Source: Cytophagales bacterium (GTDB lineage Bacteria > Bacteroidota > Bacteroidia > Cytophagales > Cyclobacteriaceae). From it: DNA of 47,304 bases. Below, one piece after another: positions 26,101-34,967 of the stretch (position 1 is the stretch's first letter; each line of letters begins with the position of its first letter). The notes beneath the pieces are model-generated. The model saw nothing but the letters and a program-made list of their open reading frames with translations. It made no database searches and was not told the origin of the DNA. A program made the translations under genes and the position numbers. The DNA lies in contig WGNT01000012.1 in NCBI GenBank assembly GCA_016124425.1, positions 1 to 47,304 on the forward strand, read 5' to 3'.

Positions 26101-27678
26101 AATCAAATTGTCTTCGGCCAATCAAGCGGAACAGGGGAAATACGAGTTAGCGATGATTATAGTTGGAATGACAATGTTGAATTCCTTCGTTCAACAGGAA
26201 ATGTTCGTATCGATAACGCACAAAATTTTGGCGCCAATAACCTTACAATCACTGCAGGAAATATTGCTTTAAGCAACACGATTTCCGGATCAGGAACTCT
26301 CACCATACAGCAAAGCACAGCAGATAGAAGCTTTGGGCTTGCGGGTGGTAGCGGACAATTCGTCCTTGACGCAACTGAAGCAGCTCGTATTCAAGACGGC
26401 TGGAGCGAGATTATATTTGGACGAAGTGACTCTACATCAATATTCAACATTCGCGCCTTCACATGGAATGATAATGTTAAATTCCTGGGTGGAACGGGCG
26501 AGATGCGTGTAGAGCAGGCGATAAACATGTTAGCAAACTATCTTGTTATCGAAAGTGACAATTTACGCATAGACAATACCATTACTGGTACTGGTGACCT
26601 CACGATCCAAACATCAGATGCTACAGCATCGATTGGATTAGCCGGAGAAGCGGGAGATCTTGATCTCACATCGGCAGAGTTAGACTTCCTGTCGGATGGA
26701 TGGAATAGCATTACAATCGGTCGCAGCGATGGGACAGGCGCCCTAAATGTTGGCTCTTATACTAACTGGCAAGATCCAATCACACTCCTCAAGAATGGAA
26801 CGAACTTGATAAATGCGATCAATATAAACGGATTACAGAGTAATGCGGCAAGTTCAGACGCAAGTCTAAGCTATAACGGGAATACTATCCTCAATGCAAA
26901 TATTACAACAGATGATACTAATCTTGCTTTTTCAGGACCTCTGTCACTCGGCGGAAACATAACTTTAACAACAGGACAAGGTAACTTATCCTTTGATGTT
27001 CTTGATGGAAACCATAATCTGAGTATTCTATCATTAGGGAATGTCTCTTTCACAGGCAATGTCGGTAACACAGCACGTCTTGCCGATGTTTCCATTGATG
27101 GATCTGCCGACATAACATCCACTGGCAACTTCAAAGCCGACAACCTAACAATCGCTAACGTAACCGCCACGGCAAACTTTGCAAATGCGGATATCCTTAA
27201 CACAGTAGATATCGACGCAGAGAACATTCGCGGCTCTTATATTGGTACAGACGGGCTACTTAACGCTAATAGCGGCACTGTTGATGCAACCGTTTCATTC
27301 GGCACACTGGATATTAACGGCATAGGCGCAACTCTTCTCGGAGGATATATCGGTGCGGCGGGCTCAAATACACAGAACATGGCAAACCTGATTACAATTA
27401 ACGGAATTACCATGCCGAGTCCTGACCCAGCGTTTACTTTTGCAGGTTTCCAGATTGGTTTCATACCGGCGCAAAACTCTATTCCTCCTCAAACGACAAA
27501 TATAATTACACAATCGCTTGCGCCACTTCACAAGCCAGTAATGTTTAAAACAGAGACTTTTGGTGCGGATGAGACAGATACAAAAGAAATTTCAGTATCT
27601 GAAAACGATTATCTTTCCGATGACTTTGAAACAGATTCTCAGAAGATAATTTATGTTCATAAAAATCTGCTGAACTAA
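23182..27678 (+). CDS. TpsA filamentous-haemagglutinin-like adhesin with seven repeats
   Basis: A 1498-residue secreted protein. After a signal peptide (NALA|NPEDP) comes a TPS secretion domain with hallmark motifs: VIDWRSFNIAPNE, FTLNRV, IQGRLSANGNIAIINPNGV and FETGSVIDVGGLIATT. A glycine-rich beta-helix follows up to about residue 470. Then seven repeats of about 100 residues run from about residue 549 to 1250, each with the pattern GLAGxAGxxNLxxAELDxIQxGWxxIxxGxS...W.D.....G...I.GAQNF. A further beta-helical stretch and a non-repetitive acidic tail end the protein. It is exported through the outer membrane by the TpsB encoded upstream and probably mediates adhesion or biofilm. No pretoxin or toxin domain is visible at the C-terminus, so a contact-dependent inhibition role is unlikely. 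Confidence 0.92.
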   Translation: MIENKRKKIILSLGVSVLALSAGNALANPEDPTVQAGQVTFSQTATKLDVHQSSDKAVIDWRSFNIAPNEHTEFHQPTSSSFTLNRVNSTDPSVIQGRLSANGNIAIINPNGVYFETGSVIDVGGLIATTSDIDNADFMNGTLDFNQAGHASAEIVNKGNITAAEGGLIGLVAPNVENEGVIEARLGRIELVSGDTFTLDMAGDGLINVAIGEDQIRKIRNSGQISADGGYIKLAVTDAIDVVDALVVNTGSIKANSVGMQNGKIILFAGGSNGSDKTGNAIVLNEGEISAKGLNTGETGGEVELLADHVGVMDNASIDVSGDQGAGRVLVGGEYQGQGDTQTAKVTYVANTAKIKANSITDGNGGEIIIWADDTTRYYGDIEAEGGTNSGNGGFVEVSGKKNLVFDGEVSTLAQNGEDGTLLLDPTDIVISNAVNNNVTAGTTFEPNVADGPSNLNVTTLLNALASGNVTVQTIASGSQDGNITVADALSWSANSQLTLNAHNKITVNADITARNRLTLIASDVDLNADLYEHSSGASLFLQPNATNITVGLAGGAGDFNLSVADLDHIQAGWNRVYIGNSTSSANMDIGAYTWNTHTQFYNRTGELQVNGAQNFQNFDAFFQTRSLSINSTLSGTGALQIFPDSNISLGLAGEAGTLNLSTAELDFIQDGFSYILFGRSNSNQALNVGAYNWRDDITLRTGSGGININGAQDFGSGSVSLESRTININAAINGTGSATLRPDGNITIGVNGAAGTMQIDSVMLGNFSTFGSLNIGNTGMNSDINVNAWIHNHNLQLSNGNGTITINGDQNVGSNDFTLESNYDPVINGNLIGSGTLNLRPTAATVSTGIAGGAGTFNLTAAELDRIQNGWDQIVIGQTGNDQNITVNAYTWLDNVRFQNDEAAIVIDGEQNFGDNNFTLVSDRDPEINANLIGTGIIRFESEADNRTIYIGGAGGNLNFSNAELDRIIDGWNQIVFGQSSGTGEIRVSDDYSWNDNVEFLRSTGNVRIDNAQNFGANNLTITAGNIALSNTISGSGTLTIQQSTADRSFGLAGGSGQFVLDATEAARIQDGWSEIIFGRSDSTSIFNIRAFTWNDNVKFLGGTGEMRVEQAINMLANYLVIESDNLRIDNTITGTGDLTIQTSDATASIGLAGEAGDLDLTSAELDFLSDGWNSITIGRSDGTGALNVGSYTNWQDPITLLKNGTNLINAININGLQSNAASSDASLSYNGNTILNANITTDDTNLAFSGPLSLGGNITLTTGQGNLSFDVLDGNHNLSILSLGNVSFTGNVGNTARLADVSIDGSADITSTGNFKADNLTIANVTATANFANADILNTVDIDAENIRGSYIGTDGLLNANSGTVDATVSFGTLDINGIGATLLGGYIGAAGSNTQNMANLITINGITMPSPDPAFTFAGFQIGFIPAQNSIPPQTTNIITQSLAPLHKPVMFKTETFGADETDTKEISVSENDYLSDDFETDSQKIIYVHKNLLN
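24826..26940 (+). repeat. Seven tandem ~300-base coding repeats in TpsA
   Basis: Repeat starts are near 24826, 25122, 25419, 25719, 26022, 26325 and 26625, i.e. 297-303 bases apart. Protein copies share G[LI]AGxAG, AELDxIQ, GW/GF, IxxGxS and GAQNF but differ at most other positions, so the array is old rather than freshly amplified. Copy 3 is the most degenerate: its LDxIQ is lost. Confidence 0.85.
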
Positions 27679-27695
27679 TCCGGCCGGTATTTGAT

Positions 27696-28880
27696 TTAGG
27701 AATTAATAACATTGCGAATAGGCAATAGAGGATCTATATCCTTACCTTCAAGCTTATGTTCACGAGCATCCTGCACTTCAGGAGAATCGATGTAATGCCT
27801 ATCAAATTTTGAGCCGAGTGCGGTGATCATTTCGTAACCAATCGTGCCAGCATCCGCCGCAAGATCATCAGCACTTTGATGTTCCCCTAGAATTTCAAGA
27901 AAGTCACCTACCTGCGGCCTTTCGTTTTCCGGAACGTCTGTTATATCAACTGTCGTCAAATCCATTGATACACGACCGCGGATCGGACAAGCACGAGATT
28001 TCCAGTAAAGCTCTCCTTTGTTCGACAATATTCTGAACAGACCCTGACCATATCCTGCAGCAACAGTTGCAAGACAAGAATCTCTTTCAAAAGTATATGT
28101 CGCGTTATAACCCACCTGCTCTCCGGCTTTTACTTTTCTTATGCGAAGGACAGGGACATTTAATGAAACAACAACCTTCATTGGATTGGGTTTTCCCGGT
28201 GTCGGATTTAAACCGTAAAGAGCCATGCCAGGCTTTACCATGTCGAAATGGTAATCGGAATTACTGAAAACTCCGAAAGAATTTGCAAATGCCTTTTTCG
28301 TATTAGGAAAAAGGGCTGCAATTTTTTTAAACTGATCGTACTGTTTTTGATTGAGAGGATCGCTTTTATCATCAGCAGACGCCAAGTGGCTCATAACCAA
28401 TACGATATCCAGCATATCTGTTTTTTTAATCCGCTCAATAACCTCTTCGGCTTTTGCGCAGCCAAACCCTAATCGGTTCATTCCTGTATTAAAATCCAAC
28501 GCAACCGACAATCTTTTGGCAACTTTTTCAGCTATGCGCGCATATGACTCCAAATTATCCATATCCCCAAGCACAGCAATCAGGTTGTTATCTATGTAAA
28601 GATCTTGGCTTTGTTCATAGAAACCGTTGAAAATGAAAATATTTGCGTTTTTAGAAAACTCGCGGAGCCTTACCCCCTGCTCCGGAGAAGCTACGAAGAA
28701 ACTTTTACATCCCTCCTTTTGCAGGGCCTTTACAATTTCTATGGCTCCAAGCCCGTAGCCATTTGCTTTTACTGAGGCTGCAACTTCGCAATCGCGAGCG
28801 ACACGGGATTTTACGATACGGTAATTCTCTCTTACCGCGCCTAGGTCAATTTGCAATTTTCCGGCTGTATGTGAGGACAT
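27696..28880 (-). CDS. alr: Alanine racemase
   Basis: A 394-residue PLP enzyme interconverting L- and D-alanine for peptidoglycan. The PLP lysine lies in SVKANGYGLGA near the N-terminus. The catalytic Tyr region is VGYNATYTF, followed by VAAGYGQGL, and the substrate-carboxylate segment is GRVSMDLTTVDIT. Length and domain order (TIM barrel then C-terminal beta domain) are normal for the family. A C-terminal extension of about 25 residues is slightly longer than usual. It converges on the TpsA gene with only 17 bases between stop codons, so no separate terminator fits in between. Confidence 0.93.
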   Translation of the reverse strand: MSSHTAGKLQIDLGAVRENYRIVKSRVARDCEVAASVKANGYGLGAIEIVKALQKEGCKSFFVASPEQGVRLREFSKNANIFIFNGFYEQSQDLYIDNNLIAVLGDMDNLESYARIAEKVAKRLSVALDFNTGMNRLGFGCAKAEEVIERIKKTDMLDIVLVMSHLASADDKSDPLNQKQYDQFKKIAALFPNTKKAFANSFGVFSNSDYHFDMVKPGMALYGLNPTPGKPNPMKVVVSLNVPVLRIRKVKAGEQVGYNATYTFERDSCLATVAAGYGQGLFRILSNKGELYWKSRACPIRGRVSMDLTTVDITDVPENERPQVGDFLEILGEHQSADDLAADAGTIGYEMITALGSKFDRHYIDSPEVQDAREHKLEGKDIDPLLPIRNVINS

Positions 28881-29012
28881 ATTTTACGTTTAAGTTCTTA
28901 CAAATTCGGTTTTCTTAAAAAAACTTTTCGATCTCCCCAAGACACCTCAAAAAGGCCGAATTATTATGATATAAATCGTATTGAAAGCCTATTCAATCAA
29001 AAAATCTCTGGA

Positions 29013-30137
29013 TTAGACCTGCTGGCGCTTTACCGACCAGATGAAACCATCATACCAAAAATGTAGCAAACTGACGGTCAGGATCAGGCTGTGTGAAAAT
29101 TTACTATCTGAATCACCTGCAATTGTGCCCCACAACCCGTAAGTGAAACCAATAATAATCAGTAAGAAAATGCTGAAGTATTTTCCGTTTTTAAATTTTG
29201 AGAGGCGAAAGATGTTGGTAATGCTTTTCTTTTCAAAAGCCCAAACAATTGCGAAATATTGCCAGGCATGGAAAAAATTCATGACAAAGAACGCCTCACC
29301 TAGAGTGTTAAAACCCCAACTAAAAATAGAGATCAGAGCCGTTGTGACATAGAGAACAACCTTGTTGACGGAAATCAGATAGCCGCGTTTATAGTACTTC
29401 CAATATTCGAATAAATAATACGCAAGAAGCGGAATACCAATAACAAACACCAGTTTTGTGATATCGCTTTTGTGGTTGTAAACTGTCGTAGGAAGCTCTT
29501 TCATCTCAAAACCTGCAGGATAGAGAAGGTCATTAAAAAACGTATTCGAATAGTCAATCAAACTTGCCCCTGCCAGAATTGGGCCAACCCAAATGAACAA
29601 GTTAAGAAAATAGTCCAAGCGACGGCCAACCTGCTGATGATTACCCATCCGCATGTCATAAATGCGACCCAAGCCAAATGTTTGTGCGGCGGAGTGATGG
29701 GCATCCCATAAAAAGGCTATGACATAAAGATATAAAATACCGGTTGCTGAATAGTTCATATAAATGAGCAACAGGATTGGGATCAGCGTAAAACGGATGG
29801 GGTGAAGGGCAAAAATCTTGCTATTACCGTGGCTACGAAAGAAAACCAGCACCAGATGTCCGGTGAGAAACACGCTCATACTCAGATCAAACAGGGAATA
29901 ATGGTGGTCTTCGCTAAGTTCAATTTCAATTTCTGCAACGCCTGTAAACAGCAAAATAAAGGCGGTTATCAAACCGATTGTCGGCGCACCAATAAACCAG
30001 ATCCAATCATACAGCTTACTGACAATATAACCGTCATTTTTTATTTCGCCTGAATTGACGGGAATACTGTCTATCGCATCATCCAGAACATAATGTTCAG
30101 CAATTGCAGCGGTGACGGCTTGTGATTGATTCTGCAT
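29013..30137 (-). CDS. Polytopic membrane protein with conserved-looking His/Trp motifs
   Basis: A 374-residue protein with about nine predicted membrane helices after a soluble 40-residue N-terminus. Several His-containing motifs lie at helix ends: LTGHLVLVFFRSHG, WDAHHSAAQTFG, FHAWQYFAIVW and LLHFWYDGFIW. Such patterns can form a metal site in membrane oxygenases or desaturases, and they faintly recall Brp/Blh carotenoid-cleaving proteins, but I cannot assign a family. The ATG at 30137 (MQNQSQ) is chosen over an upstream TTG. It is transcribed alone, divergent from the nitroreductase gene. Confidence 0.6.
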   Translation of the reverse strand: MQNQSQAVTAAIAEHYVLDDAIDSIPVNSGEIKNDGYIVSKLYDWIWFIGAPTIGLITAFILLFTGVAEIEIELSEDHHYSLFDLSMSVFLTGHLVLVFFRSHGNSKIFALHPIRFTLIPILLLIYMNYSATGILYLYVIAFLWDAHHSAAQTFGLGRIYDMRMGNHQQVGRRLDYFLNLFIWVGPILAGASLIDYSNTFFNDLLYPAGFEMKELPTTVYNHKSDITKLVFVIGIPLLAYYLFEYWKYYKRGYLISVNKVVLYVTTALISIFSWGFNTLGEAFFVMNFFHAWQYFAIVWAFEKKSITNIFRLSKFKNGKYFSIFLLIIIGFTYGLWGTIAGDSDSKFSHSLILTVSLLHFWYDGFIWSVKRQQV

Positions 30138-30265
30138 GAGTTTGTTACGCTTTATCAAAAATCTTAAATATTATTGTAACTTAAATGCATCTGAATGTCG
30201 AAATATAGGATGTTTTTTAAAACCAACCATATATAAATAAAATTGCACCACTTTGGAGAATAATC

Positions 30266-30868
30266 ATGGATACAAAACAAGCAATTAGAGAACGCCGCGC
30301 GATAAAACATTACGATCCTGCCTTTAAAATGTCAGAAGTTGAAAAACAAGAGCTTCTTGATCTGGCACTTCAATCCCCTACGTCGTTTAATCTTCAAAAC
30401 TGGCGCTTTGTAGTGGTCGAGGATCAGGAAAAGAGAAAAGCTATTCGAGACGCAGCATGGGGTCAGGCGCAAGTCACAGATGCATCGCTTCTGTTTGTTC
30501 TGGCTGCTGATCTGAAAGCATGGGATAAAGACCCTGCAAGATACTGGAAAGATGCCCCTCAAGAGGCGCAGGATATACTTATTCCCATGATTAAGCCCTT
30601 CTATGAGGGCAAGGAGCAACTGCAACGAGATGAAGCAATGCGTTCAGTCGGGATCGCAGCACAAACGATCATGTTGGCTTCAAAAGCTATGGGATATGAC
30701 ACATGTCCCATGATTGGGTTTGATCCAGTTAGGGTGGCCGAAATCATCAACCTGCCTGACGATCACATAATCGGCATGCTTTTGGTCGTCGGCAAGGCCG
30801 CTAAGCCGGCATGGGCAAAACCAGGACAACTATCGGCTAATGACGTCATTATCAGGAACTCCTTTTAA
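30266..30868 (+). CDS. Nitroreductase-family FMN oxidoreductase
   Basis: A 200-residue NAD(P)H-dependent flavoenzyme. The N-terminal signature RERRAIKHYDP and SPTSFNLQNWRFVVV bind FMN; later GIAAQTIMLASKAMGYDTCPMIGFD and the final IGMLLVVGKAAKPAW are typical of the family. Substrates may be nitroaromatics or quinones; the natural one cannot be read. TTGGAG lies at proper spacing before the ATG. A long-looped terminator follows. Confidence 0.9.
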   Translation: MDTKQAIRERRAIKHYDPAFKMSEVEKQELLDLALQSPTSFNLQNWRFVVVEDQEKRKAIRDAAWGQAQVTDASLLFVLAADLKAWDKDPARYWKDAPQEAQDILIPMIKPFYEGKEQLQRDEAMRSVGIAAQTIMLASKAMGYDTCPMIGFDPVRVAEIINLPDDHIIGMLLVVGKAAKPAWAKPGQLSANDVIIRNSF

Positions 30869-30878
30869 AAAATAAACT

Positions 30879-30927
30879 AAGCCTGTTTACGCTTGAAGTT
30901 ATGAACCGCACCTTTGTAAACAGGCTT
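30879..30927. terminator. Shared (bidirectional) terminator between convergent genes
   Basis: A perfect 12-base inverted repeat AAGCCTGTTTAC / GTAAACAGGCTT with a 25-base loop, followed by TTT on the plus strand. On the minus strand the stem is followed by a T-rich stretch, so it can serve both the nitroreductase and the response-regulator gene. Confidence 0.75.
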
Positions 30928-30942
30928 TTTATGCTCTGAGCG

Positions 30943-31299
30943 TCAATGTATTTTTGGACAAGCCCGCAGATGGAATAACAGCACATCCTTATTAAAAGGT
31001 TTTGTTATGTAGCCCTTTGCCCCGTTATTTAGTGCTTTTTCAATATTATATTCATCCTTGCGACCGCTAAACAAAACAACATAAGCTCCCGGGTCATTAC
31101 GCATAATCCATTTTAAAATATTATGACCGTCACCATCGGGCAGCCCCAAATCCAGAAAAACAATATCCGGATCGAAATATTTGTATTGGAACACTCCGTT
31201 TCCTGCATTTGCTGACTCGATTAAGCTACATTCCTTGCTTATGGCATTCGAGACCAAACGGCGCGCAAGTTCATCATCTTCAATTAACACTCGTTTCAT
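30943..31299 (-). CDS. Single-domain response regulator (CheY-like)
   Basis: A 118-residue receiver domain with no output domain. Seen: acidic pocket LIEDDE (one residue shorter than the usual LIVEDD), phospho-acceptor Asp in VFLDLGLPDGDG, a Ser in the switch position (VLFSGR) and Lys in GYITKPFN. An upstream GTG would add 22 residues not typical of receivers, so the ATG at 31299 is taken. No histidine kinase is encoded nearby. It probably relays or competes for phosphate in a multi-component pathway. Confidence 0.85.
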   Translation of the reverse strand: MKRVLIEDDELARRLVSNAISKECSLIESANAGNGVFQYKYFDPDIVFLDLGLPDGDGHNILKWIMRNDPGAYVVLFSGRKDEYNIEKALNNGAKGYITKPFNKDVLLFHLRACPKIH

Positions 31300-31705
31300 T
31301 TGAAGCGTAAAAATGATCCGGAATTCTTTGTGTTGAGAAATTTTGTTTAAAATAAATTTGTTCACTCATTTTTTACTCCCGTCAAAAAGGCTGGCGATCA
31401 GCATATACCCTTACTTAATATTGCTGACCGCCAAACAGTGCATAGGGTGGGTTCAGGGGGTTTTGAAAAGTATTAGGGTTCTTTTCATGCCATGCACATT
31501 CGTGTTTTAACTATTACCTAAATCCGTATATACCATTACAAATCCCATGCCAAAAAAATGAATTGTGCAAGATCAACGATTTGTCGTTAACCGTTTTTGT
31601 TATGCTTTCAAAATTGTTTTAATTTCAGACGGTTGTGTGGTTATGATCGTATGAATTTCGAACGCGTTTTCTTGTATTTCCATCGCCTTGTGCCATTGTT
31701 TTTAT
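31300..31705. other. Divergent promoter region of two response-regulator genes
   Basis: About 400 bases. It contains an imperfect inverted repeat, GGCGATCAGCA at 31393-31403 and TGCTGACCGCC at 31422-31432 (one mismatch). It lies about 95 bases before the CheY-like gene and could be an operator or leader hairpin. The rest shows no ORF with a convincing start and no RNA gene. Confidence 0.4.
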
Positions 31706-33073
31706 ATGACACAGGATGTTCTTATAATCGACGATAACCGCATAGAGCGCCGCCTTATTGGTCGTATTCTGGAAGATAAGCTTGGCCTAAACCCTATAGA
31801 AGCCGATAACGGCAAAGTAGCCCTAAAAATTTTAAAAGACCGTCTGGATATTTGCCTGATTATTCTTGATTTGAATATGCCCATCATGGATGGATTTCAA
31901 ACGTTGAACAAACTCAGAGAACATAATAGCGACAAGCCAACTATTGTTTTAACAGGCAGTGCGTCTTTGGATGATGCTGTTCGTGCTATGAAAGCAGGTG
32001 CACACGACTATGTCAGGAAACCTATTGATCAAAACCGTTTGATTGTAACTGTGCGCAATGCTTTAAAGCTCTCAGATTTAACCAAAGAAGTTTCAAACCT
32101 CAATAGACAGCATAAGCATACGCTTAACTTTTCCGATCTGATTGGTTACGACAGCGGTTTAAAGGATTGTGTCACTGTCGGCACAAAGGCTGCGCAAAAT
32201 GATCTGCCCGTTCTGATTACTGGTGAGACCGGCACGGGAAAAGAAGTGTTTGCCAGAGCTATTCACGGGGAAAGCATGCGCGCGAAACATCCGTTTATTG
32301 CGCTAAATTGCGGCGCTTTGCCAGAAAAGCTGGTGGAAAGCATTTTATTCGGACATGAAAAAGGCGCGTTCACGGGCGCAACAGAAAAGTCTTTAGGTAA
32401 ATTTCAAGAGGCCAACAAAGGAACAATTTTTCTTGATGAGGTTGGCGAACTACCTCTTGATTTACAAGTAAAACTTCTTCGCGCTTTACAGCAGCAGGAA
32501 ATTGAACCCGTTGGCGCTGCTCGCCCAGTCAATGTAGATGTTCGAATTATCTCTGCGACAAACCGTCGACTTGAAGACGATGTGAAATCGGGCTTGTTTC
32601 GTGAAGATTTATTTTACCGCCTGAACGTTTTGCATCTATCACTTCCCGCTCTTAGAAATCGAATTGAAGATGTACAGGCAATTGCCGAGCACTTTATAAA
32701 TTTGTTTTGCGCGCGATATAAAACGCCTAAGAAAGACCTATCCTTTCAATCGGTTGCCGCGCTTCAAACGCACCTCTGGCCGGGCAACGTCCGTGAGCTT
32801 GAAAACATCATTAATCGGGCGATGGCATTATGCGAAAATGAAACCATAAATACTGAGGATTTATATTTCTCAGAGAGTGTAAAGGCAAAAGAACGCGCGC
32901 ATATGAACAATTCAATTTATGTTTTAAATAAAGATGGGTCGTTTAAGCCTTATAAAGCCATAGAGCAAGAGGTGATCAAACACGCTCTGGATTATCATCA
33001 TCATAATGTTACGCAAACAGCTCGTGTTCTTGGCCTCGCAAAATCGACCATTTATTCCAAGATAAAAAAATAG
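31706..33073 (+). CDS. NtrC-family sigma54-dependent response regulator
   Basis: A 455-residue transcription activator in three domains. The receiver (residues 1 to about 120) has VLIIDDN, phospho-Asp in IILDLNMPIMDG, Thr in IVLTGS and Lys in YVRKPID. The central AAA+ domain has Walker A TGETGTGKE, the sigma54 contact loop GAFTGA, Walker B TIFLDEVGEL and FREDLFYRLNV. The C-terminal Fis-type helix-turn-helix is NVTQTARVLGLAKSTIYSKIKK. It should activate sigma54 promoters once phosphorylated. Nearby flagellin genes are possible targets, since sigma54 often controls flagella, but this is inference. No partner kinase is present. Confidence 0.93.
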   Translation: MTQDVLIIDDNRIERRLIGRILEDKLGLNPIEADNGKVALKILKDRLDICLIILDLNMPIMDGFQTLNKLREHNSDKPTIVLTGSASLDDAVRAMKAGAHDYVRKPIDQNRLIVTVRNALKLSDLTKEVSNLNRQHKHTLNFSDLIGYDSGLKDCVTVGTKAAQNDLPVLITGETGTGKEVFARAIHGESMRAKHPFIALNCGALPEKLVESILFGHEKGAFTGATEKSLGKFQEANKGTIFLDEVGELPLDLQVKLLRALQQQEIEPVGAARPVNVDVRIISATNRRLEDDVKSGLFREDLFYRLNVLHLSLPALRNRIEDVQAIAEHFINLFCARYKTPKKDLSFQSVAALQTHLWPGNVRELENIINRAMALCENETINTEDLYFSESVKAKERAHMNNSIYVLNKDGSFKPYKAIEQEVIKHALDYHHHNVTQTARVLGLAKSTIYSKIKK

Positions 33074-33079
33074 TGACTT

Positions 33080-34081
33080 TCAGGAAACCAATGAGCCTTG
33101 CGGCTGTTGATAAACTGTTTTCATATGTCGCCTGCAAACACTCTTTAGCTCTTTCTTGAGATTTTCACCGTCCTCTCCGTTATCGCCTGTTTTTTGGTGA
33201 TTAACTAGATACGTTAATGTTTTATGTTGAGCATTTATAATTTCCAAAACCTGGTCATCAATATCTCTTAAACCTTCCAAGAAATCGAGCATGATTTCTG
33301 CCAAATCTCCGGCAAGGTTATACTTCAGAATTTTGGCGTTCGCTTTGATTTGCATAACAGGAAACACAAGCTCATCGCAAGCTCTAATCCCTTTTAGATT
33401 GCCCAACCGAATCTGGTTTGTAACCGTGTTAAGTTGAAAAAGAAATGTTTTTGCCATTGATACAAAATCAGCCGAGTTTTCTTCCATCACTTTTTGCGAT
33501 TTTTCAATATAAGATTTATCTATCTCATTAACTAAAGCGGGATTATAACCAGTTTTCTTTTGTAATTTTCTGTCCGCTTTTATCTTCCTGTCCGTTTCCT
33601 TTACACGATTGGATGACCCGCTGAAGTTTTTATTTTGTTTGCGTCGACGATCCGGGCCGATAAAATTTGGTATTGCAATAAAGTCGCGCGGATTGGCTAT
33701 AATATATGTGATCCTTTTGGATAGCTCTTCAGCGGAGAATGGCTTTGCCAAAAACTCTGTAACACCCGCGTTTCTTGCTATATTAATGCGTTTTTCAGAA
33801 CAGTAGCCCGTTAATAAAATAATCGGAATGGAACGATCATGAGAATCCTTGCTCTTTCTGATCTTTTCTATCATTTCATAACCGTTCATTTTTGGCATGT
33901 GCCAATCTGTAATGATTAAATCCGGCTTTAGATAGTTATACATATCGTAACCATCTTTACCATTTTGCGCCTTACTAACTTTCCCAACGCCCATAGCCAT
34001 CAACATTTGTGCAATGATTTCCTGCATTGCATAAATATCTTCAACCACCAGAATGTGTAGCTTTTCGAAATTTAAAGGCAT
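33080..34081 (-). CDS. Response regulator with helical C-terminal domain
   Basis: A 333-residue protein. The N-terminal receiver has HILVVEDIYAMQ, phospho-Asp in LIITDWHMPKMNG, Thr in ILLTGYC and Lys in EFLAKPFS. A basic linker (DRRRKQNKNF...) leads to a helical C-terminal region of about 180 residues that looks like a four-helix bundle. It could be a degenerate Hpt domain, but I see no clear phospho-His motif. GGGGAAA precedes the ATG at 34081. It converges on the NtrC-type gene with 6 bases between stop codons. Output unknown; protein-protein signalling is more likely than DNA binding. Confidence 0.8.
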   Translation of the reverse strand: MPLNFEKLHILVVEDIYAMQEIIAQMLMAMGVGKVSKAQNGKDGYDMYNYLKPDLIITDWHMPKMNGYEMIEKIRKSKDSHDRSIPIILLTGYCSEKRINIARNAGVTEFLAKPFSAEELSKRITYIIANPRDFIAIPNFIGPDRRRKQNKNFSGSSNRVKETDRKIKADRKLQKKTGYNPALVNEIDKSYIEKSQKVMEENSADFVSMAKTFLFQLNTVTNQIRLGNLKGIRACDELVFPVMQIKANAKILKYNLAGDLAEIMLDFLEGLRDIDDQVLEIINAQHKTLTYLVNHQKTGDNGEDGENLKKELKSVCRRHMKTVYQQPQGSLVS

Positions 34082-34369
34082 AATTTCCCCGCTGCTGTGT
34101 TTTAAAAACAACACTTTTATTATAAGCGAAATCCGTAAATTTTTGTAAAAATCTTATCTACTTTGTCATGAAATAGGAATTTATAACCATTTACTTATTT
34201 ATTCTTCTTAAGCTTATGGTACGTATTGATATTCCTCTGATCAAAGCTACAACAGATGGAATTGTGTGCTTTTAAACCCATGAATACTATGGATATTATT
34301 ATTTATTTTCTGCCGCGCTTTAGAAAAAGCACTGGGACGCTGACGATTAGAGAAGCTCTAAGTACCTAC

Positions 34370-34873
34370 TTAATGGAATATATTCACAAGCAGCGCGTAC
34401 GCCAATAAAGCCATAATTATAATAACAATTTGATAGCTTGACCCCACAGTTGCTTTTGCAGTTTCCTTGAAACGCTGAAGAAGCTCCGGCCATGTGTAAG
34501 ACACGAAGTCCCCCTGAGACATCATGTTTACAATTCTCCCCTCATCATCAACAATCGGAAGGTGGCGGAAACGCTCATTTGACATGATACGCATCCAATC
34601 CAGCAAATTATCATCTTCTTTTGCCAAACGTACTTGTGAGGTCATAATGTCCGAAACGATCGTTGAATCCGGGTTTCTATTTTCGTGCAACAAGCGTCTT
34701 AGCAAGTCTCTTTCTGTAAGAATTCCGATGACCTTATCATTTGGATCAACAATCACGACAGATCCGAAATTACCTTCTGCCATTCTCGTGATTGCCTCGC
34801 GCACTTTTGCAGATGGTGGAAGAGTACTTGGCTTTGGCTTGCTATTATATTCTGCGCGATCTTTAATTCTCAT
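34370..34873 (-). CDS. Tandem CBS-domain protein with C-terminal membrane anchor
   Basis: A 167-residue protein with two CBS motifs (VREAITRMAEGNFGSVVIVDPNDKVIGILTERD; IVSDIMTSQVRL...FRHLPIVDDEGRIVNMMSQGDF, each shown here only in part by the key residues VVIVD, GILTERD, HLPIVD, GDFV). It ends in a single hydrophobic helix (IVIIIMALLAYALLVNIF). CBS pairs sense adenine nucleotides and gate partner enzymes or channels. The tail anchor suggests a membrane partner, but no transporter domain is fused. AAGGAAA precedes the ATG. Flanking genes give no clear partner. Confidence 0.82.
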   Translation of the reverse strand: MRIKDRAEYNSKPKPSTLPPSAKVREAITRMAEGNFGSVVIVDPNDKVIGILTERDLLRRLLHENRNPDSTIVSDIMTSQVRLAKEDDNLLDWMRIMSNERFRHLPIVDDEGRIVNMMSQGDFVSYTWPELLQRFKETAKATVGSSYQIVIIIMALLAYALLVNIFH

Positions 34874-34967
34874 CTTTATTTTCCTTTATTTATCACGATG
34901 CGTGAAAATTCTTAACACGCTTGAAAATATATTCTGTTTTTTTACTTTTTTAAAGGGGGTATCTCGA

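Noticed and set aside
27600-27678. CDI-type toxin tip at the end of the TpsA protein
   Set aside because: The C-terminus is short, acidic and non-repetitive with no pretoxin motif, and no small immunity gene follows; the next gene is alr on the opposite strand.
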